Assembly (NCBI GenBank): GCA_003508835.1
Contig: PUFA01000092.1
Span: 2,170,001-2,234,000, forward strand
DNA from: Eonycteris spelaea
Taxonomy: Eukaryota > Chordata > Mammalia > Chiroptera > Pteropodidae
DNA: 64,000 nucleotides
Reading direction: 5' to 3'
The notes under the pieces are model-generated. The model did not search any database. It was not told where the DNA came from and saw only the letters and a program-made list of their open reading frames with translations. Numbering within the stretch: the first letter of the stretch is position 1; each line of letters opens with the position of its first letter. The position numbers were made by a program, and so were the translations under genes. This document shows, in pieces, positions 13,169-23,800 of the stretch.

Positions 13169-13186
13169 AGACTTTTTAAAAAGTCC
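13169..13186. repeat. Second copy of the 18-bp palindrome
   Basis: 'agactttttaaaaagtcc' differs from the copy at 9759-9776 by its last base. Both copies have an 'aggcc' block upstream (9736 and 13157), which hints at a shared repeat origin. Confidence 0.8.
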
Positions 13187-13879
13187 TTTCTTTTCATTTA
13201 TCTAATTTTTAAGATTACGAATTTGTTCTCTGTTATCAGAATGTGGCCAACTATTTTTTCTTTTGCATATTATTATGAATTCATGAATTTACTCATATTG
13301 GATGGATTTTAAGCCATTACACTTTTTATGCTTATTAAAGCCCTGGAAAATAATCATCTGAGACATGTAAGATGTCTAACAATTGAGAAATATGTAAGTG
13401 GCTTTCAGTTCTGAGGTAATCTAACTTTCCTAACTGGCTCTTTGTTTAATGCTGTGCAAACTACGTGTAATTATTGCTACCAGTGCAGTTAAATGCTTTC
13501 ATACTTATATATGTCTTGAATGGATTTCTTTGTCTTCCTAGGCAGCTTCTTGCTCTGTGTTTAAACTTGTTGCAGTTTTTAGAGTATTGTCATGGAAAAT
13601 GTAAAACACATGAAAATGAAATGAAACTGTGTGCTGGGGGAAACAATTTTGCCAAATAAATAGGCTTCAGTTATATTTATTTATCTAATTACATACTCAG
13701 AATGCCAGTTATAGATTAGGAAAGATAATACCTTTTGTGAAATCTATGAAAAGTATTATTACAATATCTCTTGGCAAAGAATATAGATATGTTTACAATT
13801 ATCTCTTTCACTGTATAATCTTCCTAAGTATTCTATAGTAACATGATTCTTGGTGGTTGAAAGGACTGACTCAGGATAT

Positions 13880-14064
13880 AGAATGAGTTTAAGCTCTGAT
13901 CTGTTTATCAGCAATGTGAACTTGCTTATTTATTTATCATTTGTAAGCTGTCAATGGGATGAATAATAGTACTGTTGCATAAAAATGGTTTGAGATTTAA
14001 ATGAGAAGTGTATGTAAACTGCCTATTACAGTGTTTGGTGCCTAATAAATATTAGCTATTATAA
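13880..14064 (+). mobile_element. MIR SINE fragment
   Basis: The series 'caatgtgaacttgctt', 'gtcaatgggatgaataa', then 'acagtgtttggtgcctaata' and 'aatattagctatta' follows the middle and 3' part of the MIR consensus in sense orientation. Confidence 0.7.
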
Positions 14065-14314
14065 TCTCTTTTTCTTACTAAATAAATCTCTTAACAGGAA
14101 ATTATATTGTGATTTAAGAAAACTATATATATGTACAACATTCCAAATTTAGTGTACAAATTAGAACAGATATTAATAGAAGATATTTATCTTTTAAAAA
14201 AATATTTATATTGTTTTTCCTACCCCACAATAGTCTGCTATGATTCACCCTAAAATGAGTTAAATATAAATGTATTAAGTATATAAACTCTACAAAATGT
14301 TTATTTTAATTTTT

Positions 14315-15003
14315 TAAAAAATTTATCTATTGTAATTAATTTCAGGTATATACTACATTGGTTACACATTATATAGTTCATAAAACTATCTCCTCAATTG
14401 CTCCCTCCCTTCCTCGGACCTCCACCAAAGCAATATATTAATGCTAACAGTATTCCCTATGCTGTGCTCCCCATTTCTGTGACCATCTATCAACTACTAA
14501 TTTGTATTTCTTTAACCCTTCACCTCATTCTCCCAGCCCTCAACCCCCTCTCCTCTTGTCTGTCACCAGATATTTCTACTATATTTTGTTGGTCTTGGTT
14601 TTGATTAGTTTGTTCTTTTTGTACCTTAGATTCTGCATATTAATAAAACACATGGTATTTATCCTTCTCTGCCTGACTTATTTCACTCAGCATAATGCCC
14701 TGAGTCCATCCATGTTGTTGCAGATGGTAAGATTTCATTTTTTTTTAATGTCTGAGTAATATTCCATGTATATATGAACCATGAACTTCTTTATCCAATT
14801 GCCTATTGATGGGCATTTAGGTTGCTTCCATATCTTGGCTATTGTAAACTGTACTGCTATGAATATTGGGGTGCATAGATCTTAACAGATAATTGTTTTG
14901 GTTTTCTTTGGATAAATACCCAGAAGTGCAATTACTGGGTCAAAAGGTATATCCATTTTTTAATTTTTTGAGAAACTTCCATACTGTTTTCCAAAGTGGC
15001 TGT
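14315..15003 (-). mobile_element. Antisense L1 3' end
   Basis: The plus strand carries the reverse complement of an L1 3' UTR and ORF2 C-terminus: 'ttcactcagcataatgccc' (14682-14700), 'catccatgttgttgcagatg' (14708-14727), 'ggataaatacccagaagtgc' (14910-14929). It is the same subfamily type as the sense-strand copy at 60114-61071, for example the matching 'attgctccctccct' stretch. Many stops; dead. Confidence 0.85.
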
Positions 15004-15011
15004 TTAAGTAT

Positions 15012-15180
15012 GGTGGTATATAATATTATATTAGTAATATTAGTTTCAGGTATACGACGACATAGTGATTTGACATTTTTATACCTTACAATGTGATAAC
15101 CACACTAATTTTAGCACTTATCTGTCACCATGCAAACTTATCACAATATTATTGACTATATTCACCTTCCCCTTTAGAGC
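15012..15180 (-). mobile_element. Second antisense L1 3' UTR fragment
   Basis: Immediately after the previous L1, a second antisense L1 3' UTR begins with 'attagtttcaggtatac' (15039-15055), then 'catagtgatttgacatttt' and 'ctgtcaccatgcaaacttatc'. It is the variant also present at 43.85-43.98 kb, a different subfamily from its neighbour. So two 3' ends lie head to tail. Confidence 0.75.
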
Positions 15181-16494
15181 AAGTGCTTTTGCTTAAATCT
15201 CCAGATTCTCTTTCAAAACTATAGGATAGATTTATTAACTTTAGTAGAATAATATGGATGTTTGACTATATATGAATCTATGAAAATATTTATTTGCAAC
15301 AATAAAAATGGGCAAAATTAATTTTATTGGACAGAATTTATGAATGTGTTTTATAGTAATGGCTGAATATATGTGTCTAAATTTGTCATACAAAGTTAGT
15401 AGTTGATCAACATTTGAGTGTTCAAATGTTAAAATAGCTATTAGCCAGCAGAGTATTAGAATGTAACAAATAAATAGTTATGTATAATTGGCTTGTTCTT
15501 CACTTTGTATTCTTAAATATCACTTTTTTTAAATTGGGCAGAGGTGGTCATACTTCTAGAATTGTGTAGCTACAGCTTGTGTCTCATGAGATTTAAACTT
15601 ACTGTCCCGAATCCCTTATTCTATTTTGAATTAATGGAAAGAAAAGAGAAAAAAGGGAAGTTCCCTATGTTTCACAAAATTCCAAAGGTTTTGGGAATTA
15701 AAAGTTCAGAAGTATGAAAATAAAATATGTTCAATGTTTATTAAACTATTATTTGGTGATAGGAATTGTCAAATACAAATAGATTTATTTTTCAAGCCAG
15801 TACAAGTACAAATAAATGAAAATATATTGATGCTTTTGATATATTTGGAAGGAACAAGGGACGGGCATGCCATGTGTGGTCTGACCCAATTTACTCTTCC
15901 ATGGGCTGATTGTATATTTATGCAAATAAACTTTAAAATGCAATTAAATGTTTTAATTTTCTACCTGTAGCAGTATCCTCTGGTCTGAATCTTGGCATTC
16001 TCTCTAATCCACACGGGTCAGACATTGTAAACCTAGAAAAATCAAAATGTAACTCAACTCAGCTCTCTGGGTCTTAAATAAATCTGTGTGGGTCAATGTC
16101 AGCTTATTTCTACCCAGTGAAACAGAATAGAAGCAGAGAGAGGACCTTGGCTAAGGGAAGTAGGAGGAGGATTTCACAATTTGTTTTCCCCCTGCCACAG
16201 AGTATTTGTGCCTTATTATTTTAAAATTACCTAAGCAAGATGGAAGTGTCCAAATGAAATATTGTTTACATAGGGTTTTGTTCCAAAAAGTAACACACAC
16301 TCTATTCTTTCTCTGTTTGTTATCTATTGGTGTAAATTAAAGTCTGTGTAGATCACATAATATGAGTACTAACTGTTGGTGCTGTATCACTGTAGTTCAT
16401 ATGTAACTTGTCTCTTTCTGCCTGGAAAGATCTAATCTTAGTGTTATTATATGCATTGACTTCTGTAATGTCTTATGGTATTTTAAAAAGTCTG
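15181..16494. other. Unassigned non-coding stretch
   Basis: Nothing recognised across about 1.3 kb. Confidence 0.6.
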
Positions 16495-16640
16495 TTGGCT
16501 TTGATAGTAGACACTTCAAACCTCAGCTCTACCACTTACCTGTGGCAGAGTAACACTAATTCCTTTCTATGAGCTTCAGTTTCTTTGTTGATAAAATAGA
16601 GCTATTGAAGGATTACTATAAAAATGCAGTTATGATAACC
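16495..16640 (+). mobile_element. MIR SINE fragment
   Basis: 'cctcagctctaccacttacc' (16521-16540) and 'tgagcttcagtttctttg' (16570-16587) with 'ataaaatagagct' follow the MIR core in sense orientation. Confidence 0.7.
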
Positions 16641-16857
16641 ATTCACATTACTTTTGTGATACAGTGGTTATTTCTCTGTGTTGGGTTCTTGTTCGTTTAT
16701 TGTTTTTTACATTTGAAACAACATATGGTGAGGCTCATTAGAGTGCTTTTCCCTAACCTCTTTTCGTGTCATATTGGACTTGCAGTGAAGACAGAACTGC
16801 TATTTTGGAATATCTGATTGTCCTGTCCTAAAAGTCATATGCTTGAGAAAATGTGTA

Positions 16858-17010
16858 ATAGAAAGAGCTGGACTTAAGTATCAAAGACCTGAATTTGAAT
16901 TGTGTCCCTATAGCCTAATAGGTACGTGACTGCCCTGGGCCACAATTTCCTCATTTATAGAATGAGAATAAAAATATCTGCCTTGTTGCCTAATGTTATG
17001 AGAATCAAAT
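16858..17010 (+). mobile_element. MIR SINE fragment
   Basis: 'gacctgaatttgaattgtg' then 'gggccacaatttcctca' and 'atagaatgagaataaaa' follow the MIR core in sense order. It lies about 220 bp after another MIR in the same orientation. Confidence 0.8.
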
Positions 17011-17254
17011 CAAAAATTATTTTAAAATACTCTTAAACTGAAAAGTTACCTACAAACATAGTCTATCCTCTTGATTCAGCCATTCATTAAGTAATAGTTT
17101 CATTTTTGTAGAATGATTGAATATTGGATATATTTTTTACATTTTTGACATACTTTTTCGTAGTCTCACACTGACTCCTTTAAAATGGCTGGCTGTAGTT
17201 AGGAGGGCAATCTGTTACCTAGCAACAGTGTTTCCTGAATGCCCTCTTCAGCAA

Positions 17255-17289
17255 CATAGCTTTTGGACACAAGCATAGCCTTTGGACAC
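17255..17289 (+). repeat. Short tandem duplication (16-bp copies)
   Basis: 'catagcttttggacac' (17255-17270) and 'catagcctttggacac' (17274-17289) differ by one base and are spaced 19 bp apart. Confidence 0.85.
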
Positions 17290-18689
17290 GGTTATGCACC
17301 ACACATCACAATATAATTGTTTATTCACATTTACCGAACATTTATTTCTATAGTTAATCATAAATAAATGGGGATTTGATGACCATGACTATGAAGCATC
17401 CTTGGTTAACAACACTTGAGAAAATTATTAGAAATTTGATTTTACCTATTTATCAAGTATAATTATTTATTTTTTAACTGCTGTCTCCTTTGTTTATTAC
17501 AGCTATTATTGCTTACCCGTAAGAGGTAATGTCATTGAATTTCGTAAGCATCTACAGAATTGCATGTTTACTATATATATGGCAGATATCCAGCTTTACT
17601 AAATATATTAGTGTAATACTAGTAGTAGTTAAAGCACTGAGTTTTATTTAAGCTAGCAAATAATTACTCTTCACAATAGACATATGAACAGTCCCTTGAT
17701 CAGTGAACTGAACTTGTTAATAGCTACTTGCTGGTTATGGAAATGAATTCAGATTGGCTTTTAGCCTACGTAAGCCTTTAGATTTAGTAAACGCCAAGGT
17801 GAATAGCTCTGTTCGTATATAATTTCAGTTTATTAGGTAAAGAAAGCCCTCATATAATTTCTTTGGTGTTTTTAATACTGTAGTTCTTAGGTTCTATTTG
17901 AATATCACATTTTCACAAAAGTGGCTATGTAAATCATTGAAAGTGTGTGGGCATTTGGATAATAGACATTTCTCAATAATCAGCCTGAAAATATTCCCAA
18001 TAGTTCACATTCCAGCTAATTAGTTTGTAGCTATTTTAATTGATGTAGGAGTAGCCAGTTGCAGCTTTGGGATTATTTCTGGTTCTTTCCCAAAATCTTG
18101 AGGGATTCATAATATTCATTTGTAATACTGGAACCTAATGTAATACTGGAGACAAGTAATACCTTGAGTTTTGGCGTTTGCATCTTAACATCTATATAAC
18201 AAGGCAGTAGCAAGATAAATGTTTCCTTGATTTTAAAGTTCAGGATATTAATTTCAGTTTCTAGAAAGAGAAAATAGGTAAAAACTAAACTCATCTAAAG
18301 TCTATTTCTCTCACTCAAGCCATTATATAACTTTTTAAAAATGAAATTTTATTATGTGTACAGTCTTGTTTTTCACACAGCACTCAAGGAGCATGTGTGC
18401 AATTATTTTTTCCTGCACCTACTGTGATATTATTCCTAGGTGCTGCTTCAGAAACAGAGTGGTTATAAGAAGTAGATACTTTTTGGAGAGGAAGGGTTGA
18501 GAATGACTTTGCTTGGAAAGCTAATTCTTGACATTGGTTGAGCACAAAGTAAAAACACTACAACATTCCTTTCTGTATGTCTGGAACATAACATATATAG
18601 ATCTCTTACCAACCAACAATGACAAATATGAGTTTTCATTAGAAACTTTAGTATGAAACAATATGCTATTCAACTAATAAACATTACTT
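17290..18689. other. Unassigned non-coding stretch
   Basis: No gene or confident repeat seen in about 1.4 kb. Confidence 0.6.
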
Positions 18690-19115
18690 GTTTCCTAGAG
18701 AAATGGACAAAAGAGATAACAAAACAACTTATGACCATAACCATTTGAAAGGATATGTAATACTATTATACTTTTAGAGGAATACAAACTTAAAAATCCC
18801 TATGTAGTTATTTTGTATCCTACAAGATTGACAAAAAGGTAAAGTGGCAATTTCATGTATTAATGAGGTTTTCTGGAGAATAGTTCTCCCACACTCCTAG
18901 TGCGGATGAAATGGGTGCAACCATTTTAGAGGCTGTAAACTGAAAACGTATGCCCTGTGAACAGCACTTTCAGTTTTGGTTATCAGTAAAAGAGATTAGC
19001 ACATCTTTCTAAGGATATATCAACAGGGATGAATTGGAAACAATTTAAATGTTCATCAAAAGGGAAAAGGATAAATAAAATGTAATACATTCTTGTATGA
19101 AGAAATAATCCATCA
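18690..19115 (+). mobile_element. Old L1 (L1ME-like) 3' region
   Basis: Decayed sense-strand matches to the old L1 3' consensus appear in order: 'agattgacaaaaaggtaaag' (18825-18844), an 'ggagaatagttctcccacac' block, 'aattggaaacaatttaaatg' (19033-19052), 'ttcatcaaaagggaaaagga' (19053-19072) and 'taaataaaatgtaataca'. Dead copy. Confidence 0.65.
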
Positions 19116-20885
19116 CAAGCAAGATTCAGCAGAAATAACAAGCTGCAGAATCAGACCCCTACAGAGATTAGAGGTATTAGAATGATAAGATAAAGAAAAT
19201 AAATGAGCGTACTCTGTTGAAAGAATAAAGGAACTGAAAGTATAATTAGGGAATAAGAGCCTGCCCAAATTCACCAGGTTAAAAAAAAAAGGAACTAATG
19301 GAATTTCTAAGAAATTATAGCAGTATAGTAATGGAAGGAAAAGCAACTTATTACAGAATTAAAGATGAAGTAGATAAAAATCTAAGAATGAGGGAAATTG
19401 ATATACTAAAGCTAACACAGAAAAATGATAAAAAATAAAAATGAGATTAGAACACATAAAGATTACAGTCAAAAGGGTTTCTGAAGGAAATAAGAGGTGG
19501 AGAGCCCGCGTCATGTGAGATAATAGCTAAATTCCCCACTCCCACCCCACCTCGCAAATTTACTGAAGGTTCAGATTTTCAGATTCAGAAAGGCCGCACA
19601 TCCCAAGCAAGATACTGGAAAAAATAACCACACCTGGGCACACTGTAGTAAAGCTGAATAATCTAGGAGACAAAGGGGAGATCTTAAAAGCAGCCAGAGA
19701 AAAAAGACTGATACCCTAAATATTGGCTGTTAACATCTCAAGAATAATGTAAGCTGAAATACAATGGTAATAATATTTTTCATGTGCTAAGGGAAGGTAA
19801 TCAGTCATAAATGTAAATTTAGAAAGACTACCTTTCAGTAAAGACATAGAGATAAAGGCATTGTCAGACCAAATATTAAGTGCTCATTATCAACAGTTCC
19901 TCTCACTAATGGAACCTTTACATCTTATAGGGTGTATTTCAGGGAAAAGAAAACCACAGAAAATAGGTCTGCGATACAACAATAAAGCATCAGCAAATAA
20001 AATGCAGATTGTGAGTAAATTGAACAAACATTACTTTTATAAAAATAATAGACATATCTAATTTGTAGGGTTAAAATCAAGCTCAAATTCAAATCCTAGA
20101 AAACAGCATAAAATTGGGAGTGCAGTGATATTGGTTTAAACATTCTAACCTACTTATATTTTTCAAAAAAAAGGGGAAAGATACTGATTATCATTGAACT
20201 TTATTCAGAGTTAAATACATCTGTTAAAATATCTTGGATAATCACTAACAGAAAATAGAACGATGGAATGTGAGAAAGCAAAAGTCAATCCCAGTAAGGC
20301 AAGAAGATTGTTAGGGAAAAAGGAAAAAATAGGACAAATAAAAAATACAAAATTAGAAGTGAATACAAATATATAAATGGCCATAATCATTGTAAGTGGT
20401 CTCAACTCTCCTAATAAAAGACATTGATTGTCAAATATCAGCTAAACTACTTTCTGTAAGAGACAAAGCTGAAATGCAAAGGCAATGAAAGGCAGGCTAA
20501 ACATAAGAGAATGGGAAAAACACTATCAATGGGAAAAAAAACTAAAAAAAGCTCTTGCAAGCATGCTGATACTTTACAGAATCGATTTTTAAGGTCAAAA
20601 AACTTAAAAGGTGAAAAGTGGGACACTATTTTTTAAAAAAGTTTCAATACCCCTAAATACAGTTTCAGTGTACGTATGCCCCATGATGTAGCTTTAAAAT
20701 ATGGAAAGCAAAATTTGCATAATTTCAAGGAGAAAAATCCATCATCATAGTGGGAGATTGTAATATACTTCTCTTAGAAAGAACTAGATCAAATTATAAA
20801 ATACAATAGAAAGGATTTTCAAAGATTTATATAGCTGTATTTTGTCCGGCAAAATTATGCTTTTAGACTAAGATTGTCTTTGGCA
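19116..20885 (+). mobile_element. Old L1, ORF1 to early ORF2 region, sense
   Basis: In consensus order: 'gattcagcagaaataacaag' (19122-19141) and 'agaatcagacccctacagag' (19147-19166). Then come 'aaggttcagattttcagatt' (19566-19585), 'acacctgggcacactgtagt' (19630-19649) and 'cttaaaagcagccagagaaa' (19683-19702), which match the ORF1 / inter-ORF part of old L1s. 'taagtggtctcaactctcct' (20393-20412) and 'gattgtcaaatat' mark the start of the endonuclease part of ORF2. Frames are broken throughout. It continues after an insertion at 21541-22400. Confidence 0.75.
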
Positions 20886-21540
20886 ATAATTTATTTAAAA
20901 CAAGTTCACCGTGCGAATTACAGTAGTTTCACAAGTCAGTAGCTTATAGGATAATGTCTCTTAATAAGCCAATAAAGAAATAACATATTTGAATGAATTC
21001 GTAATTGTTTCAGGTTAGAGGATTTTAAGGCAAATAAAGTCCAAATTTAGTTGAGGTGTCCCTTTTTTTGAGTTGGTTCCCAGAAGAGTCGGCTTAGCCA
21101 ACCAAGAACTGATGCCCAGCTGCCCAGCACAAAGCCAAAGTTCCCTGTTGCTCGAGCACGCTGCTAGGGAATGAAGAAGGCACAGGAGTTGAGGGGCAGG
21201 ATCTTCTCCTTCCTGGGGCTGCTGTACGGTTTTCACCACTTCTTGTGTAGGGTTGCCTTACCATTCTTGGCAGGAACTAATGCCCCAAGGTCTTTGGAGA
21301 GCTATTTAGATCAGTAAAGAATTGCGTTGTCCAGACCTCTCTCCAGTGAGTCCTCAAAAGCTCTTGGTATTTAAAGGCTATATGTCCCCTTGCCATAGAT
21401 GCTTCTCTACATGCTCTTATCCGTGAGCAATCAGCAGTGTCTGTCGTTATCTTGAGTTACTGAATGTTTATTGATGACAACAAATGTGGATGACAATATC
21501 CTGAGGCAGCCTCTTCAATGTAAACAACTTCACTTTTAGG
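20886..21540. other. Unidentified insertion inside the old L1
   Basis: This block of about 655 bp does not fit the flanking L1 and interrupts it. It includes a moderately GC-rich core (about 21075-21240) that stands out from the surroundings. A minus-strand open frame at 21015-21239 (74 codons) begins 'MVKTVQQPQEGEDPAPQ' and matches nothing I recognise. On the minus strand there is a TATA-like 'gcctttaaatacc' and an 'aataaac', so a solo LTR is possible. A processed-gene relic is the alternative. Edges are approximate, and no target-site duplication was resolved. Confidence 0.45.
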
Positions 21541-22400
21541 TCAAAATAACTTCATTTAAGTCATAAACAGGTGGACTTGAAATCATATCGAACCAATACA
21601 CAATAAACTTCATGAACAGTTTTGATCTAATGGGCATATATAAAGCCATGCATTCTAAAACTAAAGAATAAATGCTTTAAAAATTTTGTAAATGTTTTAC
21701 AAAAATTGGTCACATACTAGGCTATAAAGCAATCTGAACAAATTTAAAAACATAGGTATTATGCAGTCATATTGTTTGATCAAAATACAGTTATAGGTTG
21801 CATCATATTAAACAACCAATAAACAACCCTCTTTAGGCTATAGAAATGAAAAAATATATATATATATTGGAAATCAATTACAGAAATGGTCTTATAAATA
21901 CATTTCAGGTATTTAAAAGACATAATTCAAATAATCATGGGTAAAGAAAAATAAGACATTAGGAAATAATATTGAAAAAGAATGAAAATTCTCCTTACCA
22001 AAGTCTATATAAAAGGACAATTTATTAAGCTAAAATCTCCAATTCATAATATTGTATTATTTTACTATCAGGAAGGAATTGAAGCTGAAAAATTGAGGCT
22101 AAGAAACCAGTTAGAGAACTTAGGAAAGGAAGAATAGAGTAAACCCAAAGGAACATAATGAGAAGGAAATTTTAAATACAAAAAAATTAATGAATAGAAA
22201 ATAAGGGTATCCTAGGGAGGATCGATAAAGCTAAGGCTAATTCTTTAAAAAATCTAGCAAACTAACTTTTGGTAAGATTAATCAATAAAAAATAAAAAAA
22301 AGAAGCATGTTGCTAATGTAAAACATTAATAGAAACAGCAGATAATAAAAACATGACAAAGGTAAAAAGTTTGTTAGAAACATATAAAGTACTAAATTGG
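21541..22400 (+). mobile_element. Old L1 ORF2 continuation, sense
   Basis: The L1 resumes with 'cacatactaggctataaagc' (21711-21730), the decayed endonuclease-region motif, followed by 'ttggaaatcaattacagaaa' (21867-21886). Later it has 'ctaaggctaattctttaaaa' (22230-22249) and 'atctagcaaactaac', matching the early reverse-transcriptase region. No long frame survives. Confidence 0.7.
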
Positions 22401-22852
22401 CTAGTAGAGTAGTGTATGAAAGGTGGTAAATTCACATCACGTGGTCCATTTAATCTGCTGTGATGATTTTTCACAGGGTAAGTAGTATGACAGAGTATTC
22501 AGGCAGATGAAATAGTTGGATTGGTCATTTTCTGTTTATTCTTCTTTTTTTTTCTCTAATTATCTACTTATTGAGGCTACTATATTCAATAAGTAATTAC
22601 CTACTATATAGGTCAATGATGTTGCTTGTGAGCCTTTGACTTGAGTCATTAGATACATGATAACGTGGTTTTTCTTTTTAGATAAGAGATGCTTATTTTT
22701 CTTTTATTTATATACTAACGTTAAATTACTAACATTATGGGATATATTTTGGTCACTTAGGACCATCTGACTCAACCTCCATTCTATGTTATATTAGTTG
22801 GAAAAGTTGAAAAGCCCAAAACTAACCTTTTCCACATTTTTTTTGCAATGAG

Positions 22853-22855
<3 letters not shown>
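22401..22855. other. Unassigned non-coding stretch
   Basis: Nothing recognised. Confidence 0.6.

Positions 22856-22905
<50 letters not shown>
22856..22905 (+). repeat. (TG)25 microsatellite, uninterrupted
   Basis: Exactly 50 bases of pure TG. Poly-histidine/threonine minus-strand frames crossing it (22784-22994) are artefacts of the repeat. Confidence 0.98.
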
Positions 22906-22906
<1 letters not shown>

Positions 22907-23000
22907 CTTTCTGCCATTTAGATGCATTTGTGTAGTACAGGTTTCCTCTGCTATCTGAAAGTAGAGCATTCCTATGAAACCTTTTGAAACTCAATATGGT

Positions 23001-23048
23001 GTAAATAAGAAGTTAATATCCAAAATATGTACAGAACTCATACAACTC

Positions 23049-23079
<31 letters not shown>

Positions 23080-23350
23080 CAAAACAAATCCAATTAAAAA
23101 ATGGGCAGAAGACCTGAACAGATACTTCTCCAGAGGAAATACAGATGGCCAATAGACTTATGAAAAGGGCACTACCTGTGTTTGGAAAGCAGACATGAGG
23201 TGGAGGCCACGTATTGGTGTTGGTGAGGATGTGGAGAAAAGGGAACCCTTGTGCACTGTTGGTGGGAATGTAACTTGGTACAGTTAGTATAGAAAACAGT
23301 ATTGTGGGGGGGTATCCTCAAAAAATTAAAAATATTAGTGCTTTACTTCT
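23001..23350 (+). mobile_element. L1 ORF2 fragment, sense
   Basis: 'aatatccaaaatatgtacag' (23015-23034), 'aattaaaaaatgggcagaag' (23092-23111), 'gacctgaacagatacttctc' (23112-23131) and 'gtgcactgttggtgggaatg' (23251-23270) follow ORF2 of a younger L1. Internal parts between about 23170 and 23215 do not align, which implies a deletion or rearrangement. It contains an expanded (CAA)n tract and is closely related to the fragment at 25625-25955. Confidence 0.8.
23048..23079 (+). repeat. (CAA)n trinucleotide repeat within L1 ORF2
   Basis: About ten CAA/AAC units lie where ORF2 normally encodes a short asparagine pair, so the repeat grew inside the L1. Confidence 0.9.
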
Positions 23351-23800
23351 ACCTGGAAATCCTGTAAACATGGCTTGTTTGCAAAAGACACAGTGTCTGT
23401 CTCCAGATTTCAGTTTATCAGGAAGTAGCTGTAGCAGTGGTAAGCGTCTTGCTCTTACTTTCTAAATGCTGGGGCCTAGTTTCCAGTTTTGTTTTGTTTT
23501 GTTTTGTTTTTTCTTTCTGGGTAGGAGAGGTGTGCATGCCTAATGTGGGTCCTTGATTTCAATTTGTGTATAGAGGTGGCTTCAGGGCATCGGTGTCATG
23601 TTGCTCTGGTAGCATTCAAGAGGTTTAACCTAGAAGGCGCCCCTTAGGATTCCAACAATGTTAGGTACCTAATTCCCTGATTAAATCTCTTTTTGCTTAA
23701 AAAGGACAGGGGGTCTGTTTCTTGTCATAAACCTTGAATAAGAAAGACTCAGATCCTTTGGATATTTTCTTCTTTATATATGGGGAATGGTACTTCTTAG
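23351..23800 (-). repeat. Possible old UTR-like repeat, antisense
   Basis: On the minus strand the segment reads 'gagatttaatcaggga' followed by 'attaggtacc', like the 'ggaatttaatataggga' block of the plus-strand repeat at 9815-10330. A (TTTTG)n tract lies at 23486-23511. The family is unresolved. Confidence 0.4.

Noticed and set aside
16297..16430. Possible tRNA-derived SINE or small RNA gene
   Set aside because: No A/B box pair, cloverleaf or poly-A tail could be found.
22784..22994. Minus-strand histidine/threonine-rich frames
   Set aside because: They are produced by the (TG)25 microsatellite.
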